Assembly: GCA_050260015.1 (NCBI GenBank)
Contig: JBLNBN010000054.1
Location: 11,534-75,533, forward strand
Reading direction: 5' to 3'
Origin: JBLNBN01 sp050260015
Lineage (GTDB): Bacteria; Bacteroidota; Ignavibacteria; Kapaibacteriales; UBA2268
DNA length: 64,000 nt
Below are positions 45,268 through 53,890 of this stretch, piece after piece. Every line of letters begins with the position of its first letter. The first letter of the stretch is position 1. A program made the translations under genes and the position numbers. The notes under the pieces are model-generated. The model was not told the origin of the DNA. It did no database searches and saw only the letters and a program-made list of their open reading frames with translations.

Positions 45268-45840
45268 ATGGACGCCGCCCCCTACGCAACGTATACGATC
45301 CTAGCGATAACCGTCGCTATTAGCTTATTAGCGCTGCGGGGCGGCGACCTGTTTTACCGGCTGGCGCTACGCCCCTACGAGGTGCGCCGCGGCCGGTTAA
45401 CGGGCTTATTAGGCCATGGATTCGTCCATGCGGACATGCTGCACCTGGCGTTCAATATGTTCTCGCTCTATTTCTTCGCGCCCGCGCTTGAAAGCCGAAT
45501 GGGTTCCCCCCTTTTTGCCGTATTGTACCTGAGCGGTCTAATAGTTGCCGGCATACCAACAGTATTAAAGCATGGCTCGGACCCGAATTACCTTTCCGTA
45601 GGAGCCTCGGGAGCCGTCTCGGCAGCAATCTTCAGCTTTATCGTATTCGAGCCGTTCGCAAAGATAATTATCTTCCCTATCCCCTTTCCAATGCCCGCGA
45701 TGGTTTTCGCAGGTCTCTACCTATTGTATTCATATTTTGCCGCCCGCCGAGCCGAGGACGTAATAAACCACGACTCTCATTTCTGGGGCGCAGTTTGGGG
45801 CTTAGTTTTTACTATCGCAATTTTTGGTTGGCCCTTTTAA
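45268..45840 (+). CDS. Rhomboid family intramembrane serine protease
   Basis: A 190-residue rhomboid protease with six TM helices. Residue signatures: HADMLHLAFNMFSLYF (~54-69; the His and Asn of the oxyanion region), the nucleophile in GASGAVSA (~112-119), and the catalytic His in NHDSHFWGAVWG (~167-178). It cleaves TM segments within the membrane; the substrate is unknown. It starts 19 bases after the COG1579 stop and is the last gene of the NIF3 operon, followed by a terminator. Confidence 0.95.
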   Translation: MDAAPYATYTILAITVAISLLALRGGDLFYRLALRPYEVRRGRLTGLLGHGFVHADMLHLAFNMFSLYFFAPALESRMGSPLFAVLYLSGLIVAGIPTVLKHGSDPNYLSVGASGAVSAAIFSFIVFEPFAKIIIFPIPFPMPAMVFAGLYLLYSYFAARRAEDVINHDSHFWGAVWGLVFTIAIFGWPF

Positions 45841-45854
45841 ACGCGCCATAAAAA

Positions 45855-45874
45855 AAGCGGCCGTTAAGCCGCTT
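45855..45874. terminator. Bidirectional terminator between convergent genes
   Basis: AAGCGGC / GCCGCTT stem with a 6-base loop; on the minus strand a T7 tract follows, on the plus strand only TCTTGTT. It separates rhomboid from peroxiredoxin. Confidence 0.8.
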
Positions 45875-45924
45875 CTTGTTCACTTCAAGGGATCTATATG
45901 TTAGCCGTTGGGCTCGTTTTGAGT

Positions 45925-46593
45925 TTATTCGTCCACGGGGGTATTGCTGTCGATTTCTTTATAGCAGAACCACCAATCGAAGTTTTGGTATCTTGATTTC
46001 TTGTATTTAGCCGCTTTAATGTCCTGCGCCGGGGGCACGATTACTTTATCGCCAATAATTTCGTTGTTGGGCCAGTTTGCGGGCATAGCTACGTTGCCCG
46101 CGTCGGCTATCTGCATAGCGCGCACCATCCGAAGCAATTCGTCGAAGTTCCTGCCGAGCTCCTGCGGGTAGAACAGTATTGAACGGATAATTCCCTTCCC
46201 GTCCACAATATAGACCGCGCGAACCGTATTCTTGCCTTTTCCCGGGTGAATCATGCCAAGCTGGCGAGCTACCGTTCCGTCGTCCGCGATAATTGGGAAT
46301 TCGATCTCCTCGTCTAAATTATCCTTTATCCACTCCACCCACTTCATGTGCGAGTAAACCTGGTCGATGGACAGCCCGATAAGTTCGCAATTCAGCTTGC
46401 GAAAGTTCTCGTATCTCTTTTGGAACGCAATGAATTCAGTCGTACAAACTGGCGTGAAATCGGCGGGGTGACTAAAAAGTATAAACCATTTTCCCTCCAT
46501 ACCCTTAGGTAAAGAGAGCTTGCCGTGGGTAGTATGTACGTCAAGAGCCGGGAAATGGTCGCCGATGGTCGGGGTATTAAAAATTTCGTTCAT
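45925..46593 (-). CDS. Peroxiredoxin, Prx6-like
   Basis: A 222-residue peroxiredoxin. The peroxidatic Cys is in HPADFTPVCTTEFIAFQKRYE (~50; P-x-x-x-T/S-x-x-C motif), and a second cysteine (WWFCYKEID) near the C-terminus may resolve it. The C-terminal extension with MPANWPNNEI is typical of the Prx6/1-Cys group. It reduces hydroperoxides and peroxynitrite. ATG 46593 follows AAGGA at good distance. The frame runs on to 47103, but those codons are a shadow of the LysM gene. Confidence 0.95.
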   Translation of the reverse strand: MNEIFNTPTIGDHFPALDVHTTHGKLSLPKGMEGKWFILFSHPADFTPVCTTEFIAFQKRYENFRKLNCELIGLSIDQVYSHMKWVEWIKDNLDEEIEFPIIADDGTVARQLGMIHPGKGKNTVRAVYIVDGKGIIRSILFYPQELGRNFDELLRMVRAMQIADAGNVAMPANWPNNEIIGDKVIVPPAQDIKAAKYKKSRYQNFDWWFCYKEIDSNTPVDE

Positions 46594-46700
46594 CGTTAAT
46601 TCCTTTATTTGAAATGATAAATGAAATAATTGTATTAAACGATTGGGAGTCATTAATATTTTTGTTAGACGGGACAAATTTACGCTATAGGCGCAAAAAA

Positions 46701-46721
46701 AGGCGAGCGTTCGGCTCGCCT
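46701..46721 (-). terminator. Rho-independent terminator
   Basis: AGGCGAGC / GCTCGCCT stem with a 5-base loop; on the minus strand a T7 tract follows. It ends the LysM gene at 46748. Confidence 0.88.
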
Positions 46722-46747
46722 CTATATTAAATCCTTTTTCACCGCAA

Positions 46748-47554
46748 TTATTGACCTGGGGTCGTTTCCGGGGTTTGCTGAGCTGCTGCTGCGGCGGCGG
46801 CTGCACGTGCGCGTTTGTTGCGCCAGTACTTGCGTTGCGCGCGGGTCTCTTCGTCGGACATTGCGCCCTTGGCGGGGATTTGCAGCACTTGCCCTGGATG
46901 GATGATATCCGGGTTGCGGATTTGATCCGTATTGCCTTGCCAAATCTTCGGCCAAAGGAACGGGTCGCCGTAGATTTCAATCTTGCCTGCGATATTCCAG
47001 AGGCAATCCCTGTCCTCAGCCCAGGTTCCAACGGTATAGGTGTTGGTTTTCCTTTCCCTGTAGAGGCCGCGGATATCGCGAGCGTCGGCAATGATCCTAT
47101 CATAGAATTCGGGCATCAGCGAGACTTTATTGCTGCGGAGAGCGTTTAGGTCGGCTTCTAACGTACGAACGTCTTCCTGGCGTTCAGCCAGGGCGGCGTC
47201 CGAGAGCGCGCGGAGTTCGCGGATTCTGCCTTCTATCACGCCGAGTCTCTGGCGGAAAGCTTCAATATCGGCGTCGGTGGCGCCCAATAAGTTCTTGATA
47301 TCGTCGCGGCAGCGATTCATTTCGGCCACTAAATTGTTCAAAGTGGTCTGGTTCGCGCTGTAACGGTTATTTAAGTCGTTCAGCTGGGATTCGAGCGACG
47401 AAACGCGCGTTTGAAAATCCTGTATTCTTAGGATAGCTTCTTTCTTGGTTAATTCTTGATCCGGTTTGCTGGCGGGGGGCATATCGCCTTGAGCCATACC
47501 GGTAGCCGTTGCCGCAAAGAAGCCAATGAACAGGTATTTAACTAATGTTTTCAT
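46748..47554 (-). CDS. Secreted coiled-coil protein with LysM-like domain
   Basis: A 268-residue protein. Signal peptide (YLFIGFFAATATGMAQ), a coiled coil over residues ~38-155, then a LysM-like module (YTVGTWAEDRDCLWNIAGKIEIYGDPFLWPKIWQGN, ending NPDIIHPGQVLQIP) that should bind peptidoglycan, and a basic, alanine-rich tail of about 40 residues. It follows the coiled-coil lipoprotein at 47593-47922 by 38 bases and probably works with it at the cell envelope. Confidence 0.88.
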   Translation of the reverse strand: MKTLVKYLFIGFFAATATGMAQGDMPPASKPDQELTKKEAILRIQDFQTRVSSLESQLNDLNNRYSANQTTLNNLVAEMNRCRDDIKNLLGATDADIEAFRQRLGVIEGRIRELRALSDAALAERQEDVRTLEADLNALRSNKVSLMPEFYDRIIADARDIRGLYRERKTNTYTVGTWAEDRDCLWNIAGKIEIYGDPFLWPKIWQGNTDQIRNPDIIHPGQVLQIPAKGAMSDEETRAQRKYWRNKRARAAAAAAAAQQTPETTPGQ

Positions 47555-47592
47555 ATTTTTCCGTGATTAAAGTTAAACATACGGTTAAGAAA

Positions 47593-47922
47593 TTACCTGC
47601 CGGGCGTTTGCACAGCGGCGGTATCGGGCGACCAATCAGGCCAGCTGTTTGGCCACGACGATAGTTTTTGATTGATAAAGTCCTTCTGCTTGTTGCAGTT
47701 GGTTACTTCGTTGCGGCGAGAAGCGATTTCGCTCTCAATCTTCGTAAGCGAAGTTCGCGTGCGCGAAATGTCGTCGTTCAACGTACGTTCGCGGCGGCGC
47801 AAGTCCTGTAGCTGCGTAAGCTGTTCCTCGGTTACCTTCGGAGTGCAGCTTGTAAAGAAAGAAGACGATGCGAGAAGCATTGAGCCGACGCCAAAGCTAA
47901 CGACTAAATTTTTCAAGCGCAT
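47593..47922 (-). CDS. Coiled-coil lipoprotein
   Basis: A 109-residue lipoprotein with lipobox FFTSC (cysteine ~26) and a heptad-rich helix (~34-82: LTQLQDLRRRERTLNDDIS), ending in a proline/tryptophan-rich tail (WPNSWPDWSPD). AGGAGG lies 5 bases before the ATG. It resembles small envelope coiled-coil lipoproteins and precedes the LysM gene in one operon. Confidence 0.85.
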   Translation of the reverse strand: MRLKNLVVSFGVGSMLLASSSFFTSCTPKVTEEQLTQLQDLRRRERTLNDDISRTRTSLTKIESEIASRRNEVTNCNKQKDFINQKLSSWPNSWPDWSPDTAAVQTPGR

Positions 47923-48091
47923 ATGACCTCCTGGTTATTATGTTAACAATATTCTGACTGTCTATTTTGCTGTCTATTAAACATATATCATTATAGACGA
48001 AAAAGTAGCAAAATCAATTTTGCCATTTATCCAAATATAAGAAATAATAACAGAAACTAAAAAAGTATTTTAAATTTTTGTAATAGAGATC

Positions 48092-48745
48092 TTAAATTAG
48101 AATGAAATAGTCGTGCGACCCGTCGGTAACGATCTGCAACGCCCCCGCCCTTACCAACCGGATTAATAACCGCTCGCTCTGCCTGTTGGATATATTAACG
48201 AGCTTTGCAAAATCCTTTACGGTAGCGCGTTCGTTCTTTTCAAGGAATGCAAATAGGCGCTTCTCCTTTTCGCCTATAGAAAGCCTCAGGGGCTCGTCGT
48301 TGCCGGGATTGAGGTATCTCATTAGTCGCGTCATCTCCCGGCTCGCTATGACGCTTTTTTCGCCTAATCTGATGTATACGCGGGTACTCGCTTGCGGGTC
48401 CTCGCTCGTCTCTATTACCAGCTTGTGGGGCTTTTGCGAACTCTGCTCTATCCGGACGACCACTACGTCCTTCCCCGCTACCGTCATTATTTCAATCTCA
48501 GGCGTTATGGGGGGATCTATGTAAAAATAGCATGCCTGCTCGATAATATCCATTTCGTACTTTTCGCTCGGTACGCCGACGATCGCGCCGTCGTCGTCCA
48601 CGCCGATCATTAAGTAACCGCCCTTGGTATTGGCGAAGGCGGCAAATTCTTTCGCTAACTTCTCCGGGGATTTAGCTTTGCGCTTAAACTCCACGGTGGT
48701 CGATTCCCCCCCGGCTATCATTTCTCTGAGCTCTTTTGCGTTCAT
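48092..48745 (-). CDS. Schlafen AlbA_2-type regulator with winged helix
   Basis: A 217-residue protein. N-terminal AlbA_2/divergent AAA-4 domain: ESTTVEFKRKA (~14-24), EFAAFANTKGGYLMIGVDDDG (~33-53) and VVVVRIEQSSQKPHKL. The C-terminal third (~160-217) is a winged-helix-like domain (VKDFAKLVNISNRQSERLLIRLVRAG). Typical of putative transcriptional regulators or nucleic-acid-binding proteins; the target is unknown. It lies divergent from tRNA-Val, sharing the intergenic space. Confidence 0.92.
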   Translation of the reverse strand: MNAKELREMIAGGESTTVEFKRKAKSPEKLAKEFAAFANTKGGYLMIGVDDDGAIVGVPSEKYEMDIIEQACYFYIDPPITPEIEIMTVAGKDVVVVRIEQSSQKPHKLVIETSEDPQASTRVYIRLGEKSVIASREMTRLMRYLNPGNDEPLRLSIGEKEKRLFAFLEKNERATVKDFAKLVNISNRQSERLLIRLVRAGALQIVTDGSHDYFILI

Positions 48746-48813
48746 GGCGTTCTATTCTTGTTCGTTCAATTCCTATGACGAATAAAGTGGCAAAAGAAAT
48801 TGTCTAAAAAACC

Positions 48814-48844
48814 TTGTTCATTTTAAATTTTTTAGTTAATTTTG
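48814..48844 (+). promoter_or_regulatory. tRNA-Val promoter
   Basis: TTG (48814-48816), 20-base spacer, TAATTTTG (48837-48844), 17 bases before the mature tRNA. It agrees with the Bacteroidota consensus, giving an independent, non-coding confirmation of the promoter type. Confidence 0.7.
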
Positions 48845-48861
48845 TAAACGAAATTTGACGC

Positions 48862-48936
48862 GGGCTCTTAGCTCAGTTGGTCTAGAGCGCTTCCTTGACA
48901 CGGAAGAGGTCGCTGGTTCGAATCCCGTAGGGCCCA
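48862..48936 (+). tRNA. tRNA-Val (anticodon GAC)
   Basis: A 75-nt cloverleaf. Acceptor GGGCTCT / AGGGCCC, D arm with AGTTGGT, anticodon arm CTTCC-TTGACAC-GGAAG with GAC in the loop, T loop TTCGAAT. CCA is not encoded. The T stem GCTGG / CCCGT contains one T-C mismatch. A terminator hairpin follows at 48952-48976. Confidence 0.93.
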
Positions 48937-48951
48937 CTACCGCGAAATAAA

Positions 48952-48980
48952 AAAGCCGCCTTTAATAGGCGGCTTTTTTT
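48952..48980. terminator. Terminator, usable from both sides
   Basis: AAAGCCGCC / GGCGGCTTT stem with a 7-base loop and a T tract on the plus strand; A-rich on the other side, so it can also end the minus-strand deacetylase gene at 49017. Confidence 0.9.
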
Positions 48981-49016
48981 ATTTTAATAAAAGTCTATTA
49001 AATCAATTTTTCACGC

Positions 49017-49817
49017 CTACTGTCGCTTGCCATCAGCGATCATATCCCTGAATAAAAGGTAATACCTTCCTCCTGCGATTTTTGCGGCTTTTTTGATATT
49101 CCAATAGAACCACTGACCAAAGCACGCGCTATAGCTGTCGCTCGCTATGGAGGCGGCCTTGGCGGGGCTCATTCGTCTAAAGATCGTATAGCGGCCGATA
49201 ACGGCGCATTCTCCAACCTTAAAAGATCTCCTGACCGGCTCGGAGGTGAATAAAGCGCGTATGCCGGCTTCGGATGCGGCCAGCGCGACATTCTTAGAAT
49301 AATATCCGCCCGGTATAGAAGCGCATCTTACATCTTTTCCAAGTATATCCTCGAGCGTGGCCCGGCTTTTCTTCCATTCATCCAATAACGCAGGATACGT
49401 TAGAGAAGACATAACAGTAGGATGCGAGGCCGAGTGCGAACCAATTATATGGCCCATTGCGTCGAGTTCAATGATTTGTTGCTTGTCGAGAAAGCTGGGA
49501 GTTCCAATATAATTCGTCGTAATAAAGAAATGCGATTTCCAGTCTACTTCCGCTAATAATCTCATCAGGTGGCTATAGGCGCAAACGCCTCCGTCGTCGA
49601 ACGTAAGCATAAAGGACTTACCTTCCTGTCGCTCGTTAACGAGATAGTCCCATACGAGAACAGGGCTGCGCGCTGCCGCCTTATGGAGGCTTGAGAGATG
49701 ATGCATGAAATCCCGGTCGGTAAACTTATAAAGATTCGCCGCAGGACTATTAAACCCGCTAAAGCTAAACTCCTTTTCAGGTACGATGTCGTGATACAGT
49801 AATGTCGTCGCTTTCAT
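49017..49817 (-). CDS. Polysaccharide deacetylase (NodB-like)
   Basis: A 266-residue NodB-homology deacetylase. The metal site is read as FMLTFDDGG (the second Asp in the DDG motif) and SHSASHP (the two His), and RCASIPGGYYS is the third family motif. It removes N-acetyl (or O-acetyl) groups from a surface sugar or from peptidoglycan. ATG 49817 is taken because of the GGAAAG upstream; the longer frame to 49853 lies inside the preceding gene, which it overlaps by 41 bases. Together with the formyltransferase it suggests glycan modification. No signal peptide is seen. Confidence 0.88.
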   Translation of the reverse strand: MKATTLLYHDIVPEKEFSFSGFNSPAANLYKFTDRDFMHHLSSLHKAAARSPVLVWDYLVNERQEGKSFMLTFDDGGVCAYSHLMRLLAEVDWKSHFFITTNYIGTPSFLDKQQIIELDAMGHIIGSHSASHPTVMSSLTYPALLDEWKKSRATLEDILGKDVRCASIPGGYYSKNVALAASEAGIRALFTSEPVRRSFKVGECAVIGRYTIFRRMSPAKAASIASDSYSACFGQWFYWNIKKAAKIAGGRYYLLFRDMIADGKRQ

Positions 49818-50619
49818 ATGCTTTCCCGTTTTTAATTTTGCCTTTTTTGGCATTTGATATAATTGAAAGTTGTTTGGTGAGCCATGGTTGTCCGAAAACC
49901 TGCGAACGCCTGCCGCGCGTGTCGATCGATCGCGCTTGACCGGCGCAAATCTCGATTAGCTTATTCTTTATATCATCAAGATTATCGAGAACCGTTCTAT
50001 GTTGGATGATTAGATGCGAATCCCGGAGAACGTCCCAATCGTAGCAGTAATAGCCGTAGACGGGGCCGGTGTCGATCCCCTCGTCGATTTTTAGAAGGGT
50101 CGTGCCTACCTTCGAGTAATCTCCCGAAGCGATCGCCCAGAAGCAGCCGTATGCGTTCCTGTATTCGGGAGTTACGCCTGGATGAAGTACAAAGGTTCCG
50201 ATTGAAGGAATTGAAAAAACGTTTTTCTTCAGTAGCTGCTTGCAGCGAGCTAGAATTATATCGGGCTTAATTGCGGAAATGAAATTAATGGATTCAGGAG
50301 AATTTGGACTATGGGTATAGAGTATCTTAACGCTCGGAGATAATGCAGGATATTTTTTATAGAGCTCATCGAATTTACCCCTCTCCCAGGCGCGGTCGCG
50401 CCCAGCGCGAAAGAGCTTATAATAAATCCTGAAAGCGATAATGTCGGCGAACCGAAATAACCCGCTTCTTTTTATCTCCTTCCTAATTCTTTTAAAGAGG
50501 CGCGACTTTTTTTCCCTAAGAACAATTATCCCGCCCAATTCGGAAAATGAAGCCATCCAGCGGGCCAGAACCCCTTGGTCTATTTCGGCCCCTTCGTGGC
50601 AGATTAGCAGCGTTCTCAT
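49777..50619 (-). CDS. Formyltransferase-like glycan enzyme
   Basis: A 280-residue member of the formyltransferase fold (methionyl-tRNA/sugar N-formyltransferase type). Motifs: VLHPGVTPEYRNAYGCFWAI (~143; the catalytic His is present, but the Asn of the usual N-x-H is replaced by Val) and IDEGIDTGPVY (~182; the conserved Asp). The N-terminal 100 residues are an alpha/beta region different from Fmt. The overlap with a polysaccharide deacetylase points to a sugar substrate rather than tRNA (inference). The unusual catalytic position may mean altered chemistry. Confidence 0.8.
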   Translation of the reverse strand: MRTLLICHEGAEIDQGVLARWMASFSELGGIIVLREKKSRLFKRIRKEIKRSGLFRFADIIAFRIYYKLFRAGRDRAWERGKFDELYKKYPALSPSVKILYTHSPNSPESINFISAIKPDIILARCKQLLKKNVFSIPSIGTFVLHPGVTPEYRNAYGCFWAIASGDYSKVGTTLLKIDEGIDTGPVYGYYCYDWDVLRDSHLIIQHRTVLDNLDDIKNKLIEICAGQARSIDTRGRRSQVFGQPWLTKQLSIISNAKKGKIKNGKAYESDDITVSRHRT

Positions 50620-50808
50620 ATTGTGAATATTAAGATAAATATTTTCGATTAATCAATTATGCTTAAATTAAGTAAAACATCGCAATTTTCATAATACAAA
50701 CATCATCGGGCTAAGTTTTTTTTAACTGCCATTAAGAAAAAGGTTAATTATCCTGCAAATCAATACTTTCCGTAGTTTGGCCGTTTGGAGGATGCGGCAG
50801 TGAAAAAA

Positions 50809-50833
50809 AAAGCCGCTTGTTGCAAGCGGCTTT
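50809..50833 (-). terminator. Rho-independent terminator
   Basis: An 11-bp perfect stem AAAGCCGCTTG / CAAGCGGCTTT with a 3-base loop and a long T run on the minus strand, just after the FadL-like gene. Confidence 0.92.
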
Positions 50834-50857
50834 ATTATAGAGTATTTTATTAAAAAA

Positions 50858-52312
50858 CTAATCCGAGAATCTCCACGTCAGGCCCAGGCCAAATTGCATA
50901 ATCGTATTTTTGAACTGGTTAATCAAAGGAGCCACGCCAGCATTTGCATTTGGCCCGCCCTCGTTTCCGTAAGCGGAGCGCTGCTCCTCGGAGCTGAAAG
51001 TTCTCCAAATGCCGTCGATGCGCACATTGCTGCCGATCACCACCCCGACGCCGCCGGAAAACGTAGTTCGGGAGCCGTCCACATTCTCCGCGGCCCATGG
51101 GCTGGAACGCTTTTCGTAACCCAAGCGGGCGAATACGGGTAGTTCCGGTATCTTATATTCCGCGCCGAACGAATACGTAAAGACTTCCTTCAGCTGTCTC
51201 TTAATATCATTGTTTAAGGCTCCGGCGTCACCCAGATCATTCATTTCCATTTGCGAGAGATCGGTATAGTTAACGCCGCCGGCTAAGGTCAGTCCTTCAT
51301 AGTGATAGGAAGCCCCTGCGGAGTATACGAACGGCGTCCTAACGGTGTAGGCGTTGTCCTGACCGCTGTTGCCCCAATGTGTGGTGGTCTTGTCGCCGTT
51401 ATCGTATTCCACCCTTGCGTCCTCGGTAAAGGATTCGTTTATTGAGTAATTCGTAGGCAATTCGACCGCGACAGACCACCGGAAGCCCTCCCCGGCCCTC
51501 CCGGCAAGGCCTAACGTCATACCGAGGCCGAATACGTCCTGCTGAACAGTTTGGTTCAGTGTAAATATCGAAAAATCAATATTTGTAAATCCTTCAACGT
51601 CGTTAAAATTATATATATTATTTATGTCGGTTTCCGTATATATCCGGTTATAATCATAAGAACCGAACTTAAAAGCTACGGAGAGACCGCCGGCGAGATT
51701 TTCGTTAAAGTCGTACGAAAGCCCCGCATTAATAACGTCCATACCGCCTTGCTCCTGGGTCATTTCTTTTTGTTCGAGATTATTGACCAGGGGCGTATAG
51801 GAGTTATCGTTAGCTATCCCCAGGTAGCGCATCATGTTGTCGTCCGCCGACAGGGACTTGTCCTGCGCGGCCCTCCAATCGATAAAAGTGGAATTCCTAT
51901 TGAATAAAGTCCATTCCAGGTCGTTATCAAAAAGGCTTGTGGCGGAGTACCCGATGCCAACTTTTAAATTTGGGCTTGCCGGAGCCGTCAGCGCGATATT
52001 ATTGATGTAGTCGTTACCTGCATAGTTATTTACTCCAGTTAGGCCTTCGCTCCCGATATTAGTCGTATTGACGCGGTGCATAGTGAAGCCGAAGTTAAAT
52101 TCCTGCTGTTGAGCGAACGTAAGCGCGGCAGGATTCATAAAAAGAGCCGCGGCGTCGTCCCCTATCCCTAAAAAGCTAAGCCCCAAGGCTCCCTGGCGAG
52201 GAGAATAATAAGCGTTCGGCGTGGCTATCCTAAGGCCGTCCTCGATGAATTGCGCTCGTAGCGCGCCCGCGCCGAGCATAAAGATCCCTAACAAAACGAG
52301 CGTTCGTTTCAT
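50858..52312 (-). CDS. Outer-membrane barrel, OmpP1/FadL or PorV-like
   Basis: A 484-residue outer-membrane protein. The signal peptide is followed by YYSPRQGALGLSFLGIGDDAAALFMNPAAL, the start pattern shared by FadL/OmpP1 and the T9SS shuttle PorV, then about 14 alternating strands ending in MQFGLGLTWRFSD. It may transport hydrophobic compounds or, in this T9SS-rich genome, be a PorV/PorP-type component (inference). AAGGATATAGG precedes the ATG. The Tyr/Gly-rich lipoprotein gene ends 42 bases upstream, so the two are probably one operon. Confidence 0.87.
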   Translation of the reverse strand: MKRTLVLLGIFMLGAGALRAQFIEDGLRIATPNAYYSPRQGALGLSFLGIGDDAAALFMNPAALTFAQQQEFNFGFTMHRVNTTNIGSEGLTGVNNYAGNDYINNIALTAPASPNLKVGIGYSATSLFDNDLEWTLFNRNSTFIDWRAAQDKSLSADDNMMRYLGIANDNSYTPLVNNLEQKEMTQEQGGMDVINAGLSYDFNENLAGGLSVAFKFGSYDYNRIYTETDINNIYNFNDVEGFTNIDFSIFTLNQTVQQDVFGLGMTLGLAGRAGEGFRWSVAVELPTNYSINESFTEDARVEYDNGDKTTTHWGNSGQDNAYTVRTPFVYSAGASYHYEGLTLAGGVNYTDLSQMEMNDLGDAGALNNDIKRQLKEVFTYSFGAEYKIPELPVFARLGYEKRSSPWAAENVDGSRTTFSGGVGVVIGSNVRIDGIWRTFSSEEQRSAYGNEGGPNANAGVAPLINQFKNTIMQFGLGLTWRFSD

Positions 52313-52354
52313 TCCTATATCCTTTCGTTATTTGTTTTATCGATTTACTTTACG

Positions 52355-53785
52355 TTATCTGCCGCCGCCGCGATTAGATCCTCCGCGACCGCCGCCGGAG
52401 TTGGAACCGCCGGAGCTGGAACCGCCGCCCCTGTTAGAGCCGCCGCCGGAGGAGGGAGAGCTTTCCCTTTGCGGAGGAGGCGAGTACGAACGGGTAGGAG
52501 CGCTTTCGCGGGGACGTTCAACGGGTTGATACGTTTCCCTGGGCCGTTCAGCGGGCTTTGCCGACTCGCGCTCTCTACCTGACTCCCGGGGACGTTCCAC
52601 GGGTTTGGCCGTTTCGCGGGGGCGCTCTGTTGGCGAAGGATTTCCCGGGGCGATACTGTTCGATCCGCCGCGATTAGTTCCCTGGTTTATATTGACCTGA
52701 TCCCGACGATTGGGTTCCGCTTTTCTTTCTTCCTGTTTCGTTGAGCCGCCCGCCGGGGAGCTTACGTTCCCGCCCCTATTTGGGCTGCTCGCAGGATTTA
52801 CCCTTTCGCGATTCGTAGAGCCGGACGGAGCGATTTTCTGATTGTCGGGAGTTGACACTCCGCGGTTTGCGCCGCCGCGGGGCGTAGATTCCCCGCCCTT
52901 CCTAATTTCGCCCGAACCCTGGCTTGACCCGCCCGTGCGATTCCTACCGCCGTTGTTAGTCGGGGTTTGAACGGATTGGCGTCCTGTCCCGGACGGAGCG
53001 TTAGTAGAAGTGCGGTTGTAACCGCGGGTGTCGCCTACCGCCGCGTTGCGCGATGGCGTCCCGTGAGAAATGCCGCCGCCCGAGCCGTTGCGGGACGAAC
53101 CGAAATGACGCCTGTCGTTGCGGTCGTGCCTGTCGCGAGCATAAATTGGAACGTGATGCCTGCGCCAATAGGGGTAATCCGAATACCAATATCCCCAGGG
53201 ATAGGGATCGTAGTAAGGCATGCCGGCGTAGAAGTAATATGGGGTATAGCCCCAGGGATTGTAGTGATGATAATAGAAGTCGCGATGCCAGTACCAATCC
53301 CAGTTGAAATTACCATAATCAACCCAATAATAATCGAACCAGTTATAGTATCCATACGGGTAACCGTAGCTGATTGAAACTCCGCCATACGGGTAACCAG
53401 CTACGACGGACCATCCGTAGGGCCTGCGTACCCAGGGATGCATGTAGGACGAGTAAGTATAGGGCGAATAATAATAATTATTGACAATTGTCGGAGAGCC
53501 GGCTATCGCGTTTCCCTCTTCAACGGGTTCGGCGAGCGTATCCGAAACGACGTAGTCGTTCGGCTCCGCGTAGGCTAAGTCTTGCGCCTCGCCCTCTTGG
53601 GCGTCGACATATTCAGCTTCCTCGACGTAATTGCGTTCGACTGCTTTTTGCTGCGGCGCTTTCTTAGCCGGAACGGCTTTTTTATTAGAATATCCAAAAT
53701 AATCTTCTTCGGACGCGCCGTTAGTCGCACAGCCTACTATCGAAATACTTGCCAGTGCAAGAGCTAAAATATTAATAGTTTTCAT
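52355..53785 (-). CDS. Tyr/Gly-rich low-complexity lipoprotein
   Basis: A 476-residue lipoprotein (lipobox IVGC, cysteine ~19). An acidic linker (~60-90) is followed by a Tyr/Trp/Pro-rich stretch (~115-215, with repeated GYPYG, YPYW and WYWHRD). From ~230 on, a long basic, Gly/Ser/Asn/Arg/Pro-rich tail ends in repeats of GGGSNRGGG type, and the middle has a PRE(S/T) repeat region (ERPRE-x-x-KP). Such low-complexity tails are known from secreted adhesive or matrix-associated proteins; no enzyme motif is present. The promoter 53851-53882 has TATATTTG with a 21-base spacer; AGGAGG precedes the start. Confidence 0.88.
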   Translation of the reverse strand: MKTINILALALASISIVGCATNGASEEDYFGYSNKKAVPAKKAPQQKAVERNYVEEAEYVDAQEGEAQDLAYAEPNDYVVSDTLAEPVEEGNAIAGSPTIVNNYYYSPYTYSSYMHPWVRRPYGWSVVAGYPYGGVSISYGYPYGYYNWFDYYWVDYGNFNWDWYWHRDFYYHHYNPWGYTPYYFYAGMPYYDPYPWGYWYSDYPYWRRHHVPIYARDRHDRNDRRHFGSSRNGSGGGISHGTPSRNAAVGDTRGYNRTSTNAPSGTGRQSVQTPTNNGGRNRTGGSSQGSGEIRKGGESTPRGGANRGVSTPDNQKIAPSGSTNRERVNPASSPNRGGNVSSPAGGSTKQEERKAEPNRRDQVNINQGTNRGGSNSIAPGNPSPTERPRETAKPVERPRESGRERESAKPAERPRETYQPVERPRESAPTRSYSPPPQRESSPSSGGGSNRGGGSSSGGSNSGGGRGGSNRGGGR

Positions 53786-53850
53786 CTTGTATTCCTCCTA
53801 AGTGTACGACGAAAGATAACATAGAAAAGTTACACATCTTATCGCCAGCA

Positions 53851-53882
53851 CAAATATAAAAAAAGATTTCGCAAAACGGCAA
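53851..53882 (-). promoter_or_regulatory. Promoter of the Tyr/Gly-rich lipoprotein
   Basis: TTG (53880-53882), 21-base spacer, TATATTTG (53851-53858) on the minus strand. It is back-to-back with the tRNA-Leu promoter. Confidence 0.5.
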
Positions 53883-53890
53883 AATCTTCG

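Noticed and set aside
45925..47103. A 392-codon frame including peroxiredoxin and a long N-terminal extension
   Set aside because: The extension is low-complexity shadow of the LysM gene on the same strand in another frame; peroxiredoxin begins at 46593 with a ribosome-binding site.
48862..48936. tRNA-Val as a pseudo-tRNA because of one T-stem mismatch
   Set aside because: All other arms, the anticodon loop, the promoter and the terminator are intact, so the gene is kept as functional.
52967..53388. Overlapping reading frames on both strands, up to 136 codons
   Set aside because: They arise from the repetitive, low-complexity codons of the Tyr/Gly-rich lipoprotein.
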